A DNA stretch of 57,717 nt from contig JAPOHD010000030.1 of assembly GCA_026671195.1 (NCBI GenBank), positions 1-57,717 on the forward strand, read 5' to 3'. This stretch comes from Draconibacterium aestuarii. Its GTDB lineage: Bacteria > Bacteroidota > Bacteroidia > Bacteroidales > Prolixibacteraceae. The notes under the pieces were generated by a model that was given only the letters and a program-made list of their open reading frames with translations, was not told where the DNA came from and searched no databases. A program made the translations under genes and the position numbers. Positions 17,841 to 28,078 of this stretch are shown here, piece by piece. Positions within the stretch are counted from its first letter, which is position 1. Each line of letters begins with the position of its first letter.

Positions 17841-19205
17841 TTATTTAACCGATGACGGAGCATCCGCCAACTCTCCAATACGTAAATTACTGACAATTAT
17901 ATTTTCAGTATCTGTCATACTTATTGGATTTTTTGCAGAATCGATTGTTATATTTTTGAAATGTACATCGGTAATTTTCTTCTCCGGAAATCCCTGAATT
18001 ACAATGCCATAATTTGTTGCCTGTTTGCATGTTATATTTTCAAAAAAGATATTGTTGATGCTTGTAACATGCCCCTCGCCTTCGTTGTGGTAAAATGACG
18101 TAATGTAAATACAGTCTTCCACCACACCAAAGTCAATGTTTTTCAAATAGATATTTTTGATGTATCCTCCCCTGTCGGGATTTGATTTCAGATAAATTCC
18201 ACGTTTTAACTTGCCGGCAAAACTGCAGTTTCCCACAAATACATTTTCAACTCCGGCCGACATTTCGCTGCCAACAACAAGCGCGTGCAATCCTTTAAAA
18301 TTACAATTGCGAACCACAATATTTTCAGACCTTACTTTTGATGCGCGGCCTTCGTCATCGCGACCTGCTTTTATAGCAACATTATCATCGGAGTTATTAA
18401 AATCTACATTTTCGATCAAAACATTTCTGCTGTATTCCGGATCGATACCATCGTTGTTTTTGTTCTGAGCGTCATACCTAACGCCACGTACAATCACATT
18501 TTCGCAGCGCAAAAGGTGCAAACACCAAAATGGAGAATCTTCCATTTTCACACCTTCCACTTTAATGTTTTTACAGTCGAAAAACTGAATTAACTGAGGG
18601 CGCAAATAATGTCCTTCTCCAAATTTTCGTTCGCTGATTGGCACATTGTTGTGATTCATTTCGCGGCTCAACAGCTGATCTTCCTTTTGCTCTTCGCGCC
18701 ACAAATTCCACGTTTCGGAGGCCTCACCATCAATTATTCCCTTGCCGGTGATGACCACATTTGTACAATTGTTTGCATAAATAAAAGGACTGTAATTGTA
18801 CAAAAACGTTCCTTCCCAACTTGTACTCACGAGCGGCAAATAATCAGCCGGATTTGAACCAAATTTCAAACGAGAACCTTCAGCTAAAAACAAATTTATA
18901 TTACTTGATAAATGAATTGGCCCGTTTATTAAATACGTGCCGGCCGGCACAACAAGTGTACCGCCACCTTTTTCAATTAATGCTACAATTGCTTTTTCAA
19001 AGGCAACACGATTGTCTGCTAGCGAATCAGCTACAGCATCAAAATCCAGAATATTTACAGAATAATCAGGAATAACAGGTTCCGAAATTGCTTGTATCAC
19101 TGTTTCAGCCGTAACAATTTCTTGAACACGTTCGACTTTTGGCGCGTGATTACACGAGATTAAAACTACAAACAACAATAGTGCTATACCAGATTTTTTA
19201 TTCAT
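17841..19205 (-). CDS. GH28 polygalacturonase-family lipoprotein (second of three)
   Basis: The 454-residue lipoprotein (VVLISCNH, Cys18) opens its helix with GGTLVVPAGTYLINGP. Catalytic elements are NNDGIDPE (Asp252 and Asp255), NSDDNVAIKAG (Asp273 and Asp274), GLHALVVGSEMSAG (His307) and GIYLKSNPDRGG (Lys340). The NNDGIDPE and KSNPDRGG pattern is the one seen in exo-polygalacturonases that release galacturonate from non-reducing ends. It probably trims oligogalacturonides in the periplasm after PL1/PL10 cleavage. A 24-bp gap separates it from the upstream GH28, so the cluster is almost certainly cotranscribed. Confidence 0.9.
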   Translation of the reverse strand: MNKKSGIALLLFVVLISCNHAPKVERVQEIVTAETVIQAISEPVIPDYSVNILDFDAVADSLADNRVAFEKAIVALIEKGGGTLVVPAGTYLINGPIHLSSNINLFLAEGSRLKFGSNPADYLPLVSTSWEGTFLYNYSPFIYANNCTNVVITGKGIIDGEASETWNLWREEQKEDQLLSREMNHNNVPISERKFGEGHYLRPQLIQFFDCKNIKVEGVKMEDSPFWCLHLLRCENVIVRGVRYDAQNKNNDGIDPEYSRNVLIENVDFNNSDDNVAIKAGRDDEGRASKVRSENIVVRNCNFKGLHALVVGSEMSAGVENVFVGNCSFAGKLKRGIYLKSNPDRGGYIKNIYLKNIDFGVVEDCIYITSFYHNEGEGHVTSINNIFFENITCKQATNYGIVIQGFPEKKITDVHFKNITIDSAKNPISMTDTENIIVSNLRIGELADAPSSVK

Positions 19206-19229
19206 AGAACAAATAAATAATTGAGATAA

Positions 19230-20639
19230 TTATTCAACTACAGATGGTTCGCCGTTTATTGTAACGTTTTCCAAAACTAGTCCTTCAACCGATTCCAGTA
19301 CATTCTCTTTTTCGATATTATTAAAAGAACAGTTGATGATTTTTACGTTCTCTATCGGCAATTCTTCAAGCCCCATTATCTGAACGGCATATTCAGCTTT
19401 TTCGCAGGTCAGGTTTTCAATAAAAATATTCCGGTAGGTAGTGTACCTGATTTCTTTTGGTGCAACTATCGAAAAGTAATTCTGGTTAATTCGGATGGCA
19501 GCATTATTTACTTCGCCAACTTTAATATCGCGTACATAAACATTCTCGATTACACCTCCACGGTATTTGTTCGATTTTAACCGAATGGCTCTTTCCAAAT
19601 GCGGGCTGCTCATTTCGCAATTGTAAGCGTAAACATTTCGCACACCGCCCGAAGTTTCGCTACCCAGAACAACGCCACCGTGTCCATCCAGCATTTTACA
19701 GTTTCTGATAATTACGTTTTCGGTCGGAATTCCCATTTCGTAACCTTGTCGGTTTCTTCCCGATTTTATGGCAATACAATCGTCACCTGTATTAAATTCG
19801 CAGTCTTCAATTAATACATTTTTGCAACATTCAGGATCGCAACCATCACCGTTCGGCGCTCCCTGGCTAAATAACTTCACTCCACGAACCGTAATATTCT
19901 CTGACAAAACCGGATGCAACATCCACATGGGAGGATTTATGAGCGTAACTCCTTCAATCAGAATATTTTTACAATAATAGGGTTGAAAAAAGCTGGGACG
20001 TAAGTAGTGGCCTTCGCCAAATACGCGCTCTGCCGTTGGAACACCTTTTCCCATTAAATCCAACAAACGTGGTACCGAGTTTGGATTATTTTGCGAGGGT
20101 AAACCTTTAGCCACATTCTCTTTGCTTTGCCAAACCCACAACCACCAATTCTCTATGGAAGCCTGACCGTCTAGAGTACCCTTTCCGGTAACAGCAATAT
20201 TTTCCTGTTTCCAGGCGTAAATCAATGGCGAATAGTTCATCATTTCGCTTCCTTCGAAACGACTTTGAACAACTGGTAAATAATCGGCAGGATTGGTACT
20301 AAAAAGCAAAGTAGCACCCTCTTCAACGTGCAATTCAACATTGCTTAACAAATGAATTGCGCCGGTTAAATAAGTTCCTTTTGGGACTAAAACCCGGCCA
20401 CCTCCGGCTTCGTTGCAAGCAACAATTGCCTGACGAATGGCATCCGTACAAAGACTGCCATCCGTTTTTGCGCCAAAATCGGTGATTACAAATTGTTTAT
20501 CGGGAAATACCGGAGCCTGAATTTGTTCCAGAATTCCGTCCATTGCCTTCCAGCCCTCTTCTATATCGGTATGCTTCGGAACGGTTGAACAAGCCGACAG
20601 ACCCAGCATTACAATTGCACTTAAAATTAATGTTTTCAT
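19230..20639 (-). CDS. GH28 polygalacturonase-family lipoprotein (third of three)
   Basis: I place the start at ATG 20639 (469 residues), because it begins a clean lipoprotein signal (MLGLSACS); the longer frame starts with TTG at 20678. GH28 motifs are complete: NGDGCDPE (Asp265 and Asp268), NTGDDCIAIKSG (Asp286 and Asp287), DGHGGVVLGSETSGG (His320) and RAIRLKSN (Arg353, Lys355). This is the most canonical of the three, matching exo-polygalacturonases with a wide insertion at 160-210 (NWWLWVWQSKE). It should hydrolyse galacturonan or oligogalacturonides in the periplasm. The Gfo/Idh gene ends 45 bp upstream. Confidence 0.92.
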   Translation of the reverse strand: MKTLILSAIVMLGLSACSTVPKHTDIEEGWKAMDGILEQIQAPVFPDKQFVITDFGAKTDGSLCTDAIRQAIVACNEAGGGRVLVPKGTYLTGAIHLLSNVELHVEEGATLLFSTNPADYLPVVQSRFEGSEMMNYSPLIYAWKQENIAVTGKGTLDGQASIENWWLWVWQSKENVAKGLPSQNNPNSVPRLLDLMGKGVPTAERVFGEGHYLRPSFFQPYYCKNILIEGVTLINPPMWMLHPVLSENITVRGVKLFSQGAPNGDGCDPECCKNVLIEDCEFNTGDDCIAIKSGRNRQGYEMGIPTENVIIRNCKMLDGHGGVVLGSETSGGVRNVYAYNCEMSSPHLERAIRLKSNKYRGGVIENVYVRDIKVGEVNNAAIRINQNYFSIVAPKEIRYTTYRNIFIENLTCEKAEYAVQIMGLEELPIENVKIINCSFNNIEKENVLESVEGLVLENVTINGEPSVVE

Positions 20640-20684
20640 TTTCGAATATCTTAGTAGGTAAATATGTTTTTTCTGCAATGGTTT

Positions 20685-21680
20685 TTATATCGTTATCCAT
20701 CTCCCATTTTCAGAGCTTTCAACAATGGCATCAATTACTTTCATATTATTAACCGCATCGGTAAGCGGTGTTGGCACATCTGTATTTTCAATAATTGCTT
20801 TAGAAAAAGCTTCGCCCTGAAGGGTGTATTGATCTGTGGGTTCAAAAGAAAAAACCTGTTTTGTTTCTTTGGTTTCAAGTGTAATTTTTACGGTTTCGGT
20901 AGGAGGCGCATTTACCGGAATCTCGACCTCAATTTTTCCTTTGTTGCCAAAAATAATGGCGCGCTGGTGTGGCATAAGTTGAGTAGAACAGGTAAAAGTT
21001 GAAGTCTTTCCTTTTGGAAATTTCAGAATTGCAGAGCTTAAACGATCAGTTTTCATTACCGGATCAAAATCCATGTCGCCAACTAACTGCTCCGGCTCCT
21101 CGTTAAAAATAAACCGCGGAAAAGAAATGCAGTAACAGCCAATATCCATCAATGCGCCACCACCAATATCAGCTTGATTTCGAATGTTATCGGGAGCAAT
21201 GTTGTGATACGAAAAGAATGAGTTGATGGTAGCCACCTCTCCTATTTCTCCGGCCTGAACAAGTTCGCGCACCTTTTGCCACTGCGGATGAAAACGGTAC
21301 ATAAAAGCTTCCATAACTTTTAGGTTCGGGTATTTTTGTGTTGCTTCCAGCAGTAACTGAGCCTCTTCCGCACTCATACCAATTGGTTTTTCGCAAAGAA
21401 CATGTTTGCCTGCTTCTAGTGCTTTAATGGTCCACGGAACGTGCATGTGGTTTGGTAATGGATTGTATATTGCATCAATGTCCGGATCTTGAAGCAGTTC
21501 CTCGTACGAACCGTAACTTTTCGGAACACCTAATACATCGGCTACTTCTTTTGCTTTTGCCAGGCTGCGCGAAGCGATGGCATTAACTGATATTAATTTG
21601 CCATTTTGCATGGCTGGAATAACTTTTTGAACACCAATTTTTGCTGTACTCAAAATTCCCCATCTAACTTTTGTTACCAT
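20685..21680 (-). CDS. Gfo/Idh/MocA-family NAD(P)-dependent oxidoreductase
   Basis: The 331-residue protein has no signal peptide and is cytoplasmic. The Rossmann start reads WGILSTAKIG (7-16), the catalytic Lys98 lies in CEKPIG, and the sugar-binding domain carries GGGALMDIGCY. Such enzymes oxidise or reduce sugars, inositols or sugar acids at a single carbon. The substrate cannot be read from sequence. D-xylose/D-apiose-type dehydrogenases belong here, as do enzymes of 3-keto-sugar routes. Its place between a LamG lipoprotein and GH28 genes suggests it handles a monosaccharide released from pectin side chains. It is unusual as the only cytoplasmic enzyme in a run of exported ones. Confidence 0.88.
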   Translation of the reverse strand: MVTKVRWGILSTAKIGVQKVIPAMQNGKLISVNAIASRSLAKAKEVADVLGVPKSYGSYEELLQDPDIDAIYNPLPNHMHVPWTIKALEAGKHVLCEKPIGMSAEEAQLLLEATQKYPNLKVMEAFMYRFHPQWQKVRELVQAGEIGEVATINSFFSYHNIAPDNIRNQADIGGGALMDIGCYCISFPRFIFNEEPEQLVGDMDFDPVMKTDRLSSAILKFPKGKTSTFTCSTQLMPHQRAIIFGNKGKIEVEIPVNAPPTETVKITLETKETKQVFSFEPTDQYTLQGEAFSKAIIENTDVPTPLTDAVNNMKVIDAIVESSENGRWITI

Positions 21681-21719
21681 GATTTTGTACTTTATAAATG
21701 GATTTTACAAAACATCAAT

Positions 21720-22433
21720 TTAATCATTTATTGCCATAAAGCCTTCCGGATCGAGTGCCTTATCAGTAACTTTAACTGTTTTAACAAGTCCGTTATACCA
21801 GCTCACTTTATTCATTCGGCCACCAATTGCTACTTTGCCTTCCGGATTTATAAAAGCCGCTTTGTAGCCAACTTCCCCGCTCAACTGTTTTTGTCCGTTT
21901 ATGTATGTGGTTAAACAATTGTTTTGATAAGTAACTGCCGCATGTAACCATTCATTGGTTGGGTGAACTAATGTTTCGTCGATGAGCACCAAACTACTGG
22001 TGTCGGTTTTTAAATATCCATCGAGGTAACATTGATTTTGTTCATTAATACGCAATTCTATCATCAGGCGTTTTTCGCGCAAATCGTTCGGATCCTGGAA
22101 ATGAATAAACCGGGGAGCGGTATTTTCAGGGTAGCAAGCTGCTGGCTTAAAAATTACTTCAACTGTAAATTCTTTTGTATTTCCCAATGGATTAGAATCC
22201 ACGAGCAACAAATCACCATCGCCATCAAATTTAACAGCTTTGCCTAGTTCTGTTTCAACTATTTCGGGATTTCCGACTACACTGACATTGTATCCCCCTA
22301 TTTTTTCAAGGTTATCAATTACCCAGTATTCTGTTTTTGTGGTATCGCATCCTTGAAACAGAATAAATAATACCATAAAAAATCCGGTAAAAAAATAACG
22401 GTTGTTTGTCTGTTTTGAATTTTCTTTCAGCAT
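21720..22433 (-). CDS. LamG-domain lipoprotein
   Basis: The 237-residue product has a transmembrane-like signal with a lipobox (ILFQGCDTTK, Cys29). Residues ~55-230 form a concanavalin A-like LamG sandwich, recognisable from KEFTVEVIFKP, EWLHAAVTYQNNCLTTYING and GKVAIGGRM. LamG domains bind carbohydrate or, less often, act as hydrolases; no catalytic residues are evident. It may capture oligosaccharides at the membrane. It is the first gene after the SusD terminator and probably starts the downstream unit or receives read-through. Confidence 0.72.
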   Translation of the reverse strand: MLKENSKQTNNRYFFTGFFMVLFILFQGCDTTKTEYWVIDNLEKIGGYNVSVVGNPEIVETELGKAVKFDGDGDLLLVDSNPLGNTKEFTVEVIFKPAACYPENTAPRFIHFQDPNDLREKRLMIELRINEQNQCYLDGYLKTDTSSLVLIDETLVHPTNEWLHAAVTYQNNCLTTYINGQKQLSGEVGYKAAFINPEGKVAIGGRMNKVSWYNGLVKTVKVTDKALDPEGFMAIND

Positions 22434-22511
22434 TGGTTTATATTGGTTTAGTTGTATGTAGTACTGAAGTTGATTCGTTTTGGTATAAAAATTGAAAACT
22501 CTAAAAAAGAG

Positions 22512-22546
22512 AGAAAATCCGTCAATAAAACATCAACGGATTTTCT
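22512..22546 (-). terminator. Rho-independent terminator after SusD
   Basis: An 11-bp perfect stem (AGAAAATCCGT 22512-22522 with ACGGATTTTCT 22536-22546) with a 13-base loop lies 38 bp after the susD stop. In the minus direction it is followed by CTCTTTTTT. It separates susCD from downstream enzymes and would explain higher susCD expression by partial read-through. Confidence 0.8.
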
Positions 22547-22583
22547 TAATTCAAATTTCAACTAAACTAAAACCTATTAAAAT

Positions 22584-24701
22584 CTATTCTGAAGCGTGTC
22601 CGTAACCTTGCGTAATTAATCCATTTGAATTCGCAAGTGTTTCAAAAGGGATTGCTCTGACATAACGTGGTGGCTGACCTGAAGTGTAATATGAATCAGG
22701 ATAACCTTTAAAAATATCTTCAGTATACTGACTCTTATTTGCTACGATGTTTGCCCCCCAGTCTGTTTTCACATAACCATCAGCTTCAAGAGCCGCAGCT
22801 TTTGGTCCGGCAGGATCGATGTATTCGTATAATCCTTCAATGGCAAGATTTACCGCATCGGAAGTAAGTTTTGCAATATAATCAGTCCATAGGTCACTTG
22901 TGCCGCGCCATCCCGGTACCAACACCGGATACTTAGGATCGTCTTTTGAAAGCCCTACTGGAGTTTCTGTTGTTAACAATGGTAACGATTCATCGATATC
23001 ACTCATTTTAACGTATTTAGTCCAAACATAATTTGAGATAGTCAATCCTGTTTCAGGGAAAGTGTAATATCCATCATCTTCAAGACCTTCAACCATTGCG
23101 ATTTGCCTATTACGTAGTTCAACAATTCTTTTTGGCATTGTACCATACAATGTCATATCCCAACGTGTTTTACCTTCACCACCCAATTCTAATTTACGTT
23201 CGAAAGCTATTGCATCTAATAAATCTTGTCCTGAAAGTGGATTAATATAACCTGTTACTTTCTCTGCTTGATCAGCTTCAGAGAACGCACGACTACGTAC
23301 TTTGGTGAAATAGGTTTTTGCTGTAGCCACATCGCCTGTAGCAGCCGCGGCATAAGCAAGATCAAGCATTACATCGCCCATACGTACTTGTTGCCAGTTC
23401 ATCCCTGACTGACGTTGCTTTGTTGTGTAAGGAGAAGCAAAACGTGCTTCATCGAATTTGTTAATGGCTAAACCACCTTTTTCGCGGCTACCAGGAGTAA
23501 AATTGATCATCTTTTCAGAAGCAGCACCCGAATTTGCCGTAACACATGCTGTTACATCACGACGTTTGTCCCCATCAATAAAATCGCCATAATAATAACT
23601 GGCATAAATTCTACCTTGTCCGTAGTTTTTGCAAGGATATGCATTAGATCCACCTCCACCAGAAGGGCGACCAAATGAATAAGGCCAATCCGAATTTTGT
23701 CCGCGTGTGTATCCACATTCGAATAACGATTCAGGACTAATTTGTAAATCCATTAAATACTGGAAGTTTCTCTGAAATGGATTATCAAATCCTTCACCTC
23801 TTTCGTCTGATTCAATCAAATAAGCTGAACCCGGATTATTAACCACTTTCAAATAATACTCTTTTGCAGTATTCATGTATGTTTGCCAATCGCTGCGACG
23901 AACATATTTTGCCTGCCAGGTTGCATTGTCCACACCCCATTGTTCAAGAGCTACATTACCATAATCGAAATCAGTACGACGCAACTGATAACCAGCAGCA
24001 TCAAAAGCCAAGCGTGCAATTAAATAATCGCCATAAGTACCTGAAAATTTTTCAGCGGTTGTACCTTTTTCCCCTAAACGGTACATTAATGGTACTGCAT
24101 TTTTAAGTGCTGCTATCTCGCTGTCGTAAACCAGGTCGCGAGAACTTAAACCTAAAGAATCAGTCTGAGCTGTAGTTCTAATAGGGTAATCAAAATAAGG
24201 TACGTCACCAAAATAGCGGATTAATAGCTTGTAGCAAGTTCCTCTTGCAACAACAGCTTCTCCATACAATTGAGTCCAGTTGTTCGCAGTTCCTGTAGCA
24301 ACTGCCGCCTGGTATTCTTCATTTTGTTCAAACGCCTCGATCATAACGTTACACCTGTTAATAATGGTATAACATTCTTTCCAGGTACCGGTACAATCAC
24401 CGTCGGTTATAGGAAATTCAGATGCAAATAATCCTTCGGGAATATGTCGTCCCTGAGAAGCATAATTTTCAGGATGACACTCAGAGTCAGATCCTGTTAC
24501 TTCATGTACATAAAACAATCGTTTGTCAAGGTCGTGCCAAAGGTCATAAATTCCAGCCAAAACCTTCTCAGCTTCTTCTGTCGATGCAAATACGAAATCG
24601 TCATCAACACTGGATGGTGCCTGTACATCCAAAAAATTCTTATCGCAAGCTGTATTAGCAAGTAGGAAAACAGCAAGCATTATATAAATTATTTTTTTCA
24701 T
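22584..24701 (-). CDS. susD: SusD/RagB-family glycan-binding lipoprotein (pair 1)
   Basis: I start at ATG 24701 (705 residues), because the frame's first codon at 24710 is TTG. The lipobox is FLLANTACDKN. The N-terminus has the RagB/SusD pattern SVDDDFVFASTEEAEKVLAGIYD, and the C-terminal half has LAYAAAATGDVATAKTYFTKVRSRAF followed by a RKLELGGEGKTRWD helix. SusD proteins form the lid over the SusC channel and bind glycan at the cell surface. At ~705 residues it is longer than typical SusD (530-620), with extra loops. It follows its SusC partner with a 20-bp gap and is followed by a terminator. Confidence 0.93.
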   Translation of the reverse strand: MKKIIYIMLAVFLLANTACDKNFLDVQAPSSVDDDFVFASTEEAEKVLAGIYDLWHDLDKRLFYVHEVTGSDSECHPENYASQGRHIPEGLFASEFPITDGDCTGTWKECYTIINRCNVMIEAFEQNEEYQAAVATGTANNWTQLYGEAVVARGTCYKLLIRYFGDVPYFDYPIRTTAQTDSLGLSSRDLVYDSEIAALKNAVPLMYRLGEKGTTAEKFSGTYGDYLIARLAFDAAGYQLRRTDFDYGNVALEQWGVDNATWQAKYVRRSDWQTYMNTAKEYYLKVVNNPGSAYLIESDERGEGFDNPFQRNFQYLMDLQISPESLFECGYTRGQNSDWPYSFGRPSGGGGSNAYPCKNYGQGRIYASYYYGDFIDGDKRRDVTACVTANSGAASEKMINFTPGSREKGGLAINKFDEARFASPYTTKQRQSGMNWQQVRMGDVMLDLAYAAAATGDVATAKTYFTKVRSRAFSEADQAEKVTGYINPLSGQDLLDAIAFERKLELGGEGKTRWDMTLYGTMPKRIVELRNRQIAMVEGLEDDGYYTFPETGLTISNYVWTKYVKMSDIDESLPLLTTETPVGLSKDDPKYPVLVPGWRGTSDLWTDYIAKLTSDAVNLAIEGLYEYIDPAGPKAAALEADGYVKTDWGANIVANKSQYTEDIFKGYPDSYYTSGQPPRYVRAIPFETLANSNGLITQGYGHASE

Positions 24702-24721
24702 ATTTTTCAAATTGTTAAAAT

Positions 24722-27700
24722 TTAAAATTCAATATTAACACCTACAGTAAAAGTACGTGCACGAGGATAAGATGCTAAATCTAGTCCTGGTGTTGGATAG
24801 AAATCACTTGCATCTTCATTCACGTTAACTTCAGGATCGTAACCTTTATATTTAGTCCAAGTTAAAGCGTTGTAAATAGAACCATATACGCGGAATCTGT
24901 TAATTCCAATTTTATCAAGTACACTGCCAGGAATTGTATAACCAACAGTTACAGTATTCAAACGTAAATAAGATCCGTCTTCTACACCAAAGCTAGAGAA
25001 AACAGCACTTTCTGGGTATGGTAAGTATGTTGAAGCATTCGAATTAAGTGCATCTAAAGCACCCGGTTCAACAACTTTGGTTAGCTGGCCATTAACAACA
25101 TCGTAAATTTTGTAATGTCCTGCCAATTCCTGAAATCGGTTTCTGAACAAACCAGCTTCTTTACTACCCAAATAGGCTTCAACGTGTGTTGCATTGTAAA
25201 GATCATTTCCATAACTCCAGTTAAAGTCTAGACCAAAATCAAAGTTTTTATAATTACCACTCACGCTAAATCCACCAGTATGTGCAGGATTAGTATCACC
25301 AATAACACCAATATCCAAATCGTCAACAACACCATCGCCATTTACGTCTTTTAATTTTTGCACACCAGGATAAGCTGTTTGTGAGCCTGGTTTATTTTCG
25401 AATGTCCCGTAAATATTTGGAAGTATACCACTGGCCACATCCGGAACACCATCTTTTAGTGTATAAATCTGTGTTGCTGCATCGTAATTAAAATCAGCAG
25501 TTGTGTACATTCCTTCATGAACATACCCACGAAGTAAACCTACAGGCTCGCCAACGGTTAAGTAATAATCATCTCTTGGATTAAGACGCACACCGCCAAA
25601 ACCAGAAGAATACTGACCATTAATACCTTCAGCCAATTCATCAACATTATTTCTATTCACGTTGATGTTAGCACTTGCACGTAAGTTAAAATCCTGTGAA
25701 CGAACAATATCTGCAGATAAAAACAATTCAAATCCTTTGTTGCTTGTTTGTCCAATATTTTCTTGAGTATATTGGAAACCGGTAAGATCGGAAACCGGAG
25801 TAACCAAAAGAAGATCTTTAACAGTATTCTTATAAACTTCAAGCGATCCGCTTAATCTGCTATTAAAGATTGCAAAATCAAATCCAAGATTTCGGGTAAC
25901 GGTTGTTTCCCATTTCAAGTCAGGATTTGCAATTAAATTTGAAGCAGGCACATAATTGGGCTGTCTGGTTTCATTAACCGACCATCTGGTTGTACCTGGT
26001 TTCCAACTTTGCTTCCACAATTCAGCACTAATACCATCGTTACCTACACTACCGTACGATAAACGTACTTTTAAGTTATCAAGCCAGGTAGCGTCTTGTA
26101 AGAATGCCTCTTCTGAAGCGCGCCAAGCGAATGCACCTGCAGGGAAATATCCCCAACGGTTACTTTCAGCAAATCGTGAAGAACCATCAGCACGGAATGT
26201 TCCGGTAAATAAGTATTTACCTCTAAATGTGTAATTTGCACGTCCAAAATAAGATTGCATGCGGTTAGGTGTTCCTTCATTTGATCTTAAACCACCGTAC
26301 ACCGGAGGTAAAGAAGTTCCTGTTAATGGCAATACTAAAAACTGATCCATATTTGCAAAAGCACGATCTTTATCGTACGATACCGGGTATCTTTGTCCCC
26401 ACTGCTCAGTATATTCAGAACCTGAATCAGAAACTTCGTAACCGGCCAAAGCATTTAATTTGTGGTCTTCTCCCAAGCCCTGAACCTCATAATTTAAAGT
26501 ATTCACCCAACGGTAATTCCAACCTTCGGAAGCTCTAATCGTAGCATTTCCAGAATAAAGTGGAGTTCCGTCGGTAGATAAATAGTTGTTCGAAATAGCT
26601 CCGGACCAATTTTTTTGTCGAGACCAGTTAGTACTGTAACCAAGATCTGTTTTGGCAGAAAGACCTTTCACTATCTCCCATGCTAAAGAAGTATTAACCA
26701 CTAATGAACGAGATACTTTTTCTTGTGATCCATCATTTAACAAATTAACAGGATTATATTCATCCTGAAGAACCCCGTTATAATCTCCTAACTGAGTATT
26801 ACTGGTAATATCCATATCACCTAAAACGTCTTCGGTTGCAATCGGACGAAACCAATATGCAGTTGAATTACCCGCATTTGCTCGCTCATCTTCAGTTACC
26901 TGAGCAAAACGTGTGTTAACCGTTAAGTCTAAGTTTTTGCCTAATTCCTGATCTATTTTAAGCGAAACGTTTGCCCGTTCATATCCCGACCCCACTTTTG
27001 TTCCTTCCTGATCCAAATAGTTTAATCCCAACAAATATTTCGTGGTTTCGGTACCACCAGAAATGTTAAAATTATGATTTTGGGTATACGCAGTTTGATA
27101 TAATTCTGTAGTAAAATCGCGACTAGGTACATTTTTGTAATGGTCAATTCCGGCAGAATTACTGCCTTCGTAACGACCTATTGCCCACATTTTCTCCCAA
27201 GCGTCAGCGTATTGATCACCAATTGCAGCACCATAGGCCCAGTTAAACGCGATATAATCATAACTGTCCATTACTTCCAAAAATTCAGGAATTTTATTTA
27301 CCTGACCATATCCATCATAAGTAACTTTTACTTTACCCGAGCTACCACTTTTAGTGGTAACCATGATTACACCGTTTGCTCCCCTTGCACCATAAATTGC
27401 TGTTGAAGAAGCATCTTTTAGTACGTCGATACTTTTAATCTGACTAGCTGGTATATTACTAATAGAACTCACCGGGAATCCATCAACAATAAAAAGCGGA
27501 TCGTTACTTTGCGAGATTGATCCACCACCACGCACACGAATTGAAACATCAGCTCCGGGTCGTCCATCTTGTGTAGTTACGTTAACACCTGCCAATTTAC
27601 CTTTTAAAGCTTGCGTAACATCAGCCACTGGAGCAGCGGTTAGTTGCTCGTTTGTAACCGACGATACAGCACCGGTAATATCAGCCCTTTTGGCTGTACC

Positions 27701-28078
27701 ATAACCAATAGCTACCACTTCGCCTAATTCGGTAATGTTCAGCTTAAGACTCACATTAATTTGAGATTTTCCGTTAACGTGAATTTGCTGCGAATCGTAC
27801 CCGATAAACGAAACAAGTAATATAGCGTTGTCCGAAGGCACTTGTATAGAATAGTTACCATCAATATTGGTAACTGTTCCATTGGTTGTTCCTTTTAAAA
27901 CAACATTTACTCCGGGTAATGCCTCCCCGGTTGATGCATCAGTTACGGTTCCTTTTACACTTAGTTCCTGCGAATAAGCTGAAAAAGAAATCATAAACTG
28001 CATCGCTACTAGCAAAACCAAACTACGAATTGTATTTCTCCGTAGCAGTCCTAGCGTTTTTTCCATAATGTTTGCCAT
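24722..28078 (-). CDS. susC: SusC/RagA-type TonB-dependent outer membrane transporter (pair 1)
   Basis: The 1118-residue protein has a signal peptide (SFSAYSQ), a CarbopepD_reg-like domain (~38-120; SVKGTVTDASTGEALPGVN) and a TonB-box-like ELGEVVAIGYG. The plug is recognised by GKLAGVNVTTQDGRPGADVS and FIVDGFPV, and a large beta-barrel ends TFTVGVNIEF. It imports oligosaccharides into the periplasm with TonB energy, with the next gene as its lid. The region upstream (28079-29037) is the longest gene-free stretch in the window, which fits a promoter of its own. Confidence 0.95.
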   Translation of the reverse strand: MANIMEKTLGLLRRNTIRSLVLLVAMQFMISFSAYSQELSVKGTVTDASTGEALPGVNVVLKGTTNGTVTNIDGNYSIQVPSDNAILLVSFIGYDSQQIHVNGKSQINVSLKLNITELGEVVAIGYGTAKRADITGAVSSVTNEQLTAAPVADVTQALKGKLAGVNVTTQDGRPGADVSIRVRGGGSISQSNDPLFIVDGFPVSSISNIPASQIKSIDVLKDASSTAIYGARGANGVIMVTTKSGSSGKVKVTYDGYGQVNKIPEFLEVMDSYDYIAFNWAYGAAIGDQYADAWEKMWAIGRYEGSNSAGIDHYKNVPSRDFTTELYQTAYTQNHNFNISGGTETTKYLLGLNYLDQEGTKVGSGYERANVSLKIDQELGKNLDLTVNTRFAQVTEDERANAGNSTAYWFRPIATEDVLGDMDITSNTQLGDYNGVLQDEYNPVNLLNDGSQEKVSRSLVVNTSLAWEIVKGLSAKTDLGYSTNWSRQKNWSGAISNNYLSTDGTPLYSGNATIRASEGWNYRWVNTLNYEVQGLGEDHKLNALAGYEVSDSGSEYTEQWGQRYPVSYDKDRAFANMDQFLVLPLTGTSLPPVYGGLRSNEGTPNRMQSYFGRANYTFRGKYLFTGTFRADGSSRFAESNRWGYFPAGAFAWRASEEAFLQDATWLDNLKVRLSYGSVGNDGISAELWKQSWKPGTTRWSVNETRQPNYVPASNLIANPDLKWETTVTRNLGFDFAIFNSRLSGSLEVYKNTVKDLLLVTPVSDLTGFQYTQENIGQTSNKGFELFLSADIVRSQDFNLRASANINVNRNNVDELAEGINGQYSSGFGGVRLNPRDDYYLTVGEPVGLLRGYVHEGMYTTADFNYDAATQIYTLKDGVPDVASGILPNIYGTFENKPGSQTAYPGVQKLKDVNGDGVVDDLDIGVIGDTNPAHTGGFSVSGNYKNFDFGLDFNWSYGNDLYNATHVEAYLGSKEAGLFRNRFQELAGHYKIYDVVNGQLTKVVEPGALDALNSNASTYLPYPESAVFSSFGVEDGSYLRLNTVTVGYTIPGSVLDKIGINRFRVYGSIYNALTWTKYKGYDPEVNVNEDASDFYPTPGLDLASYPRARTFTVGVNIEF

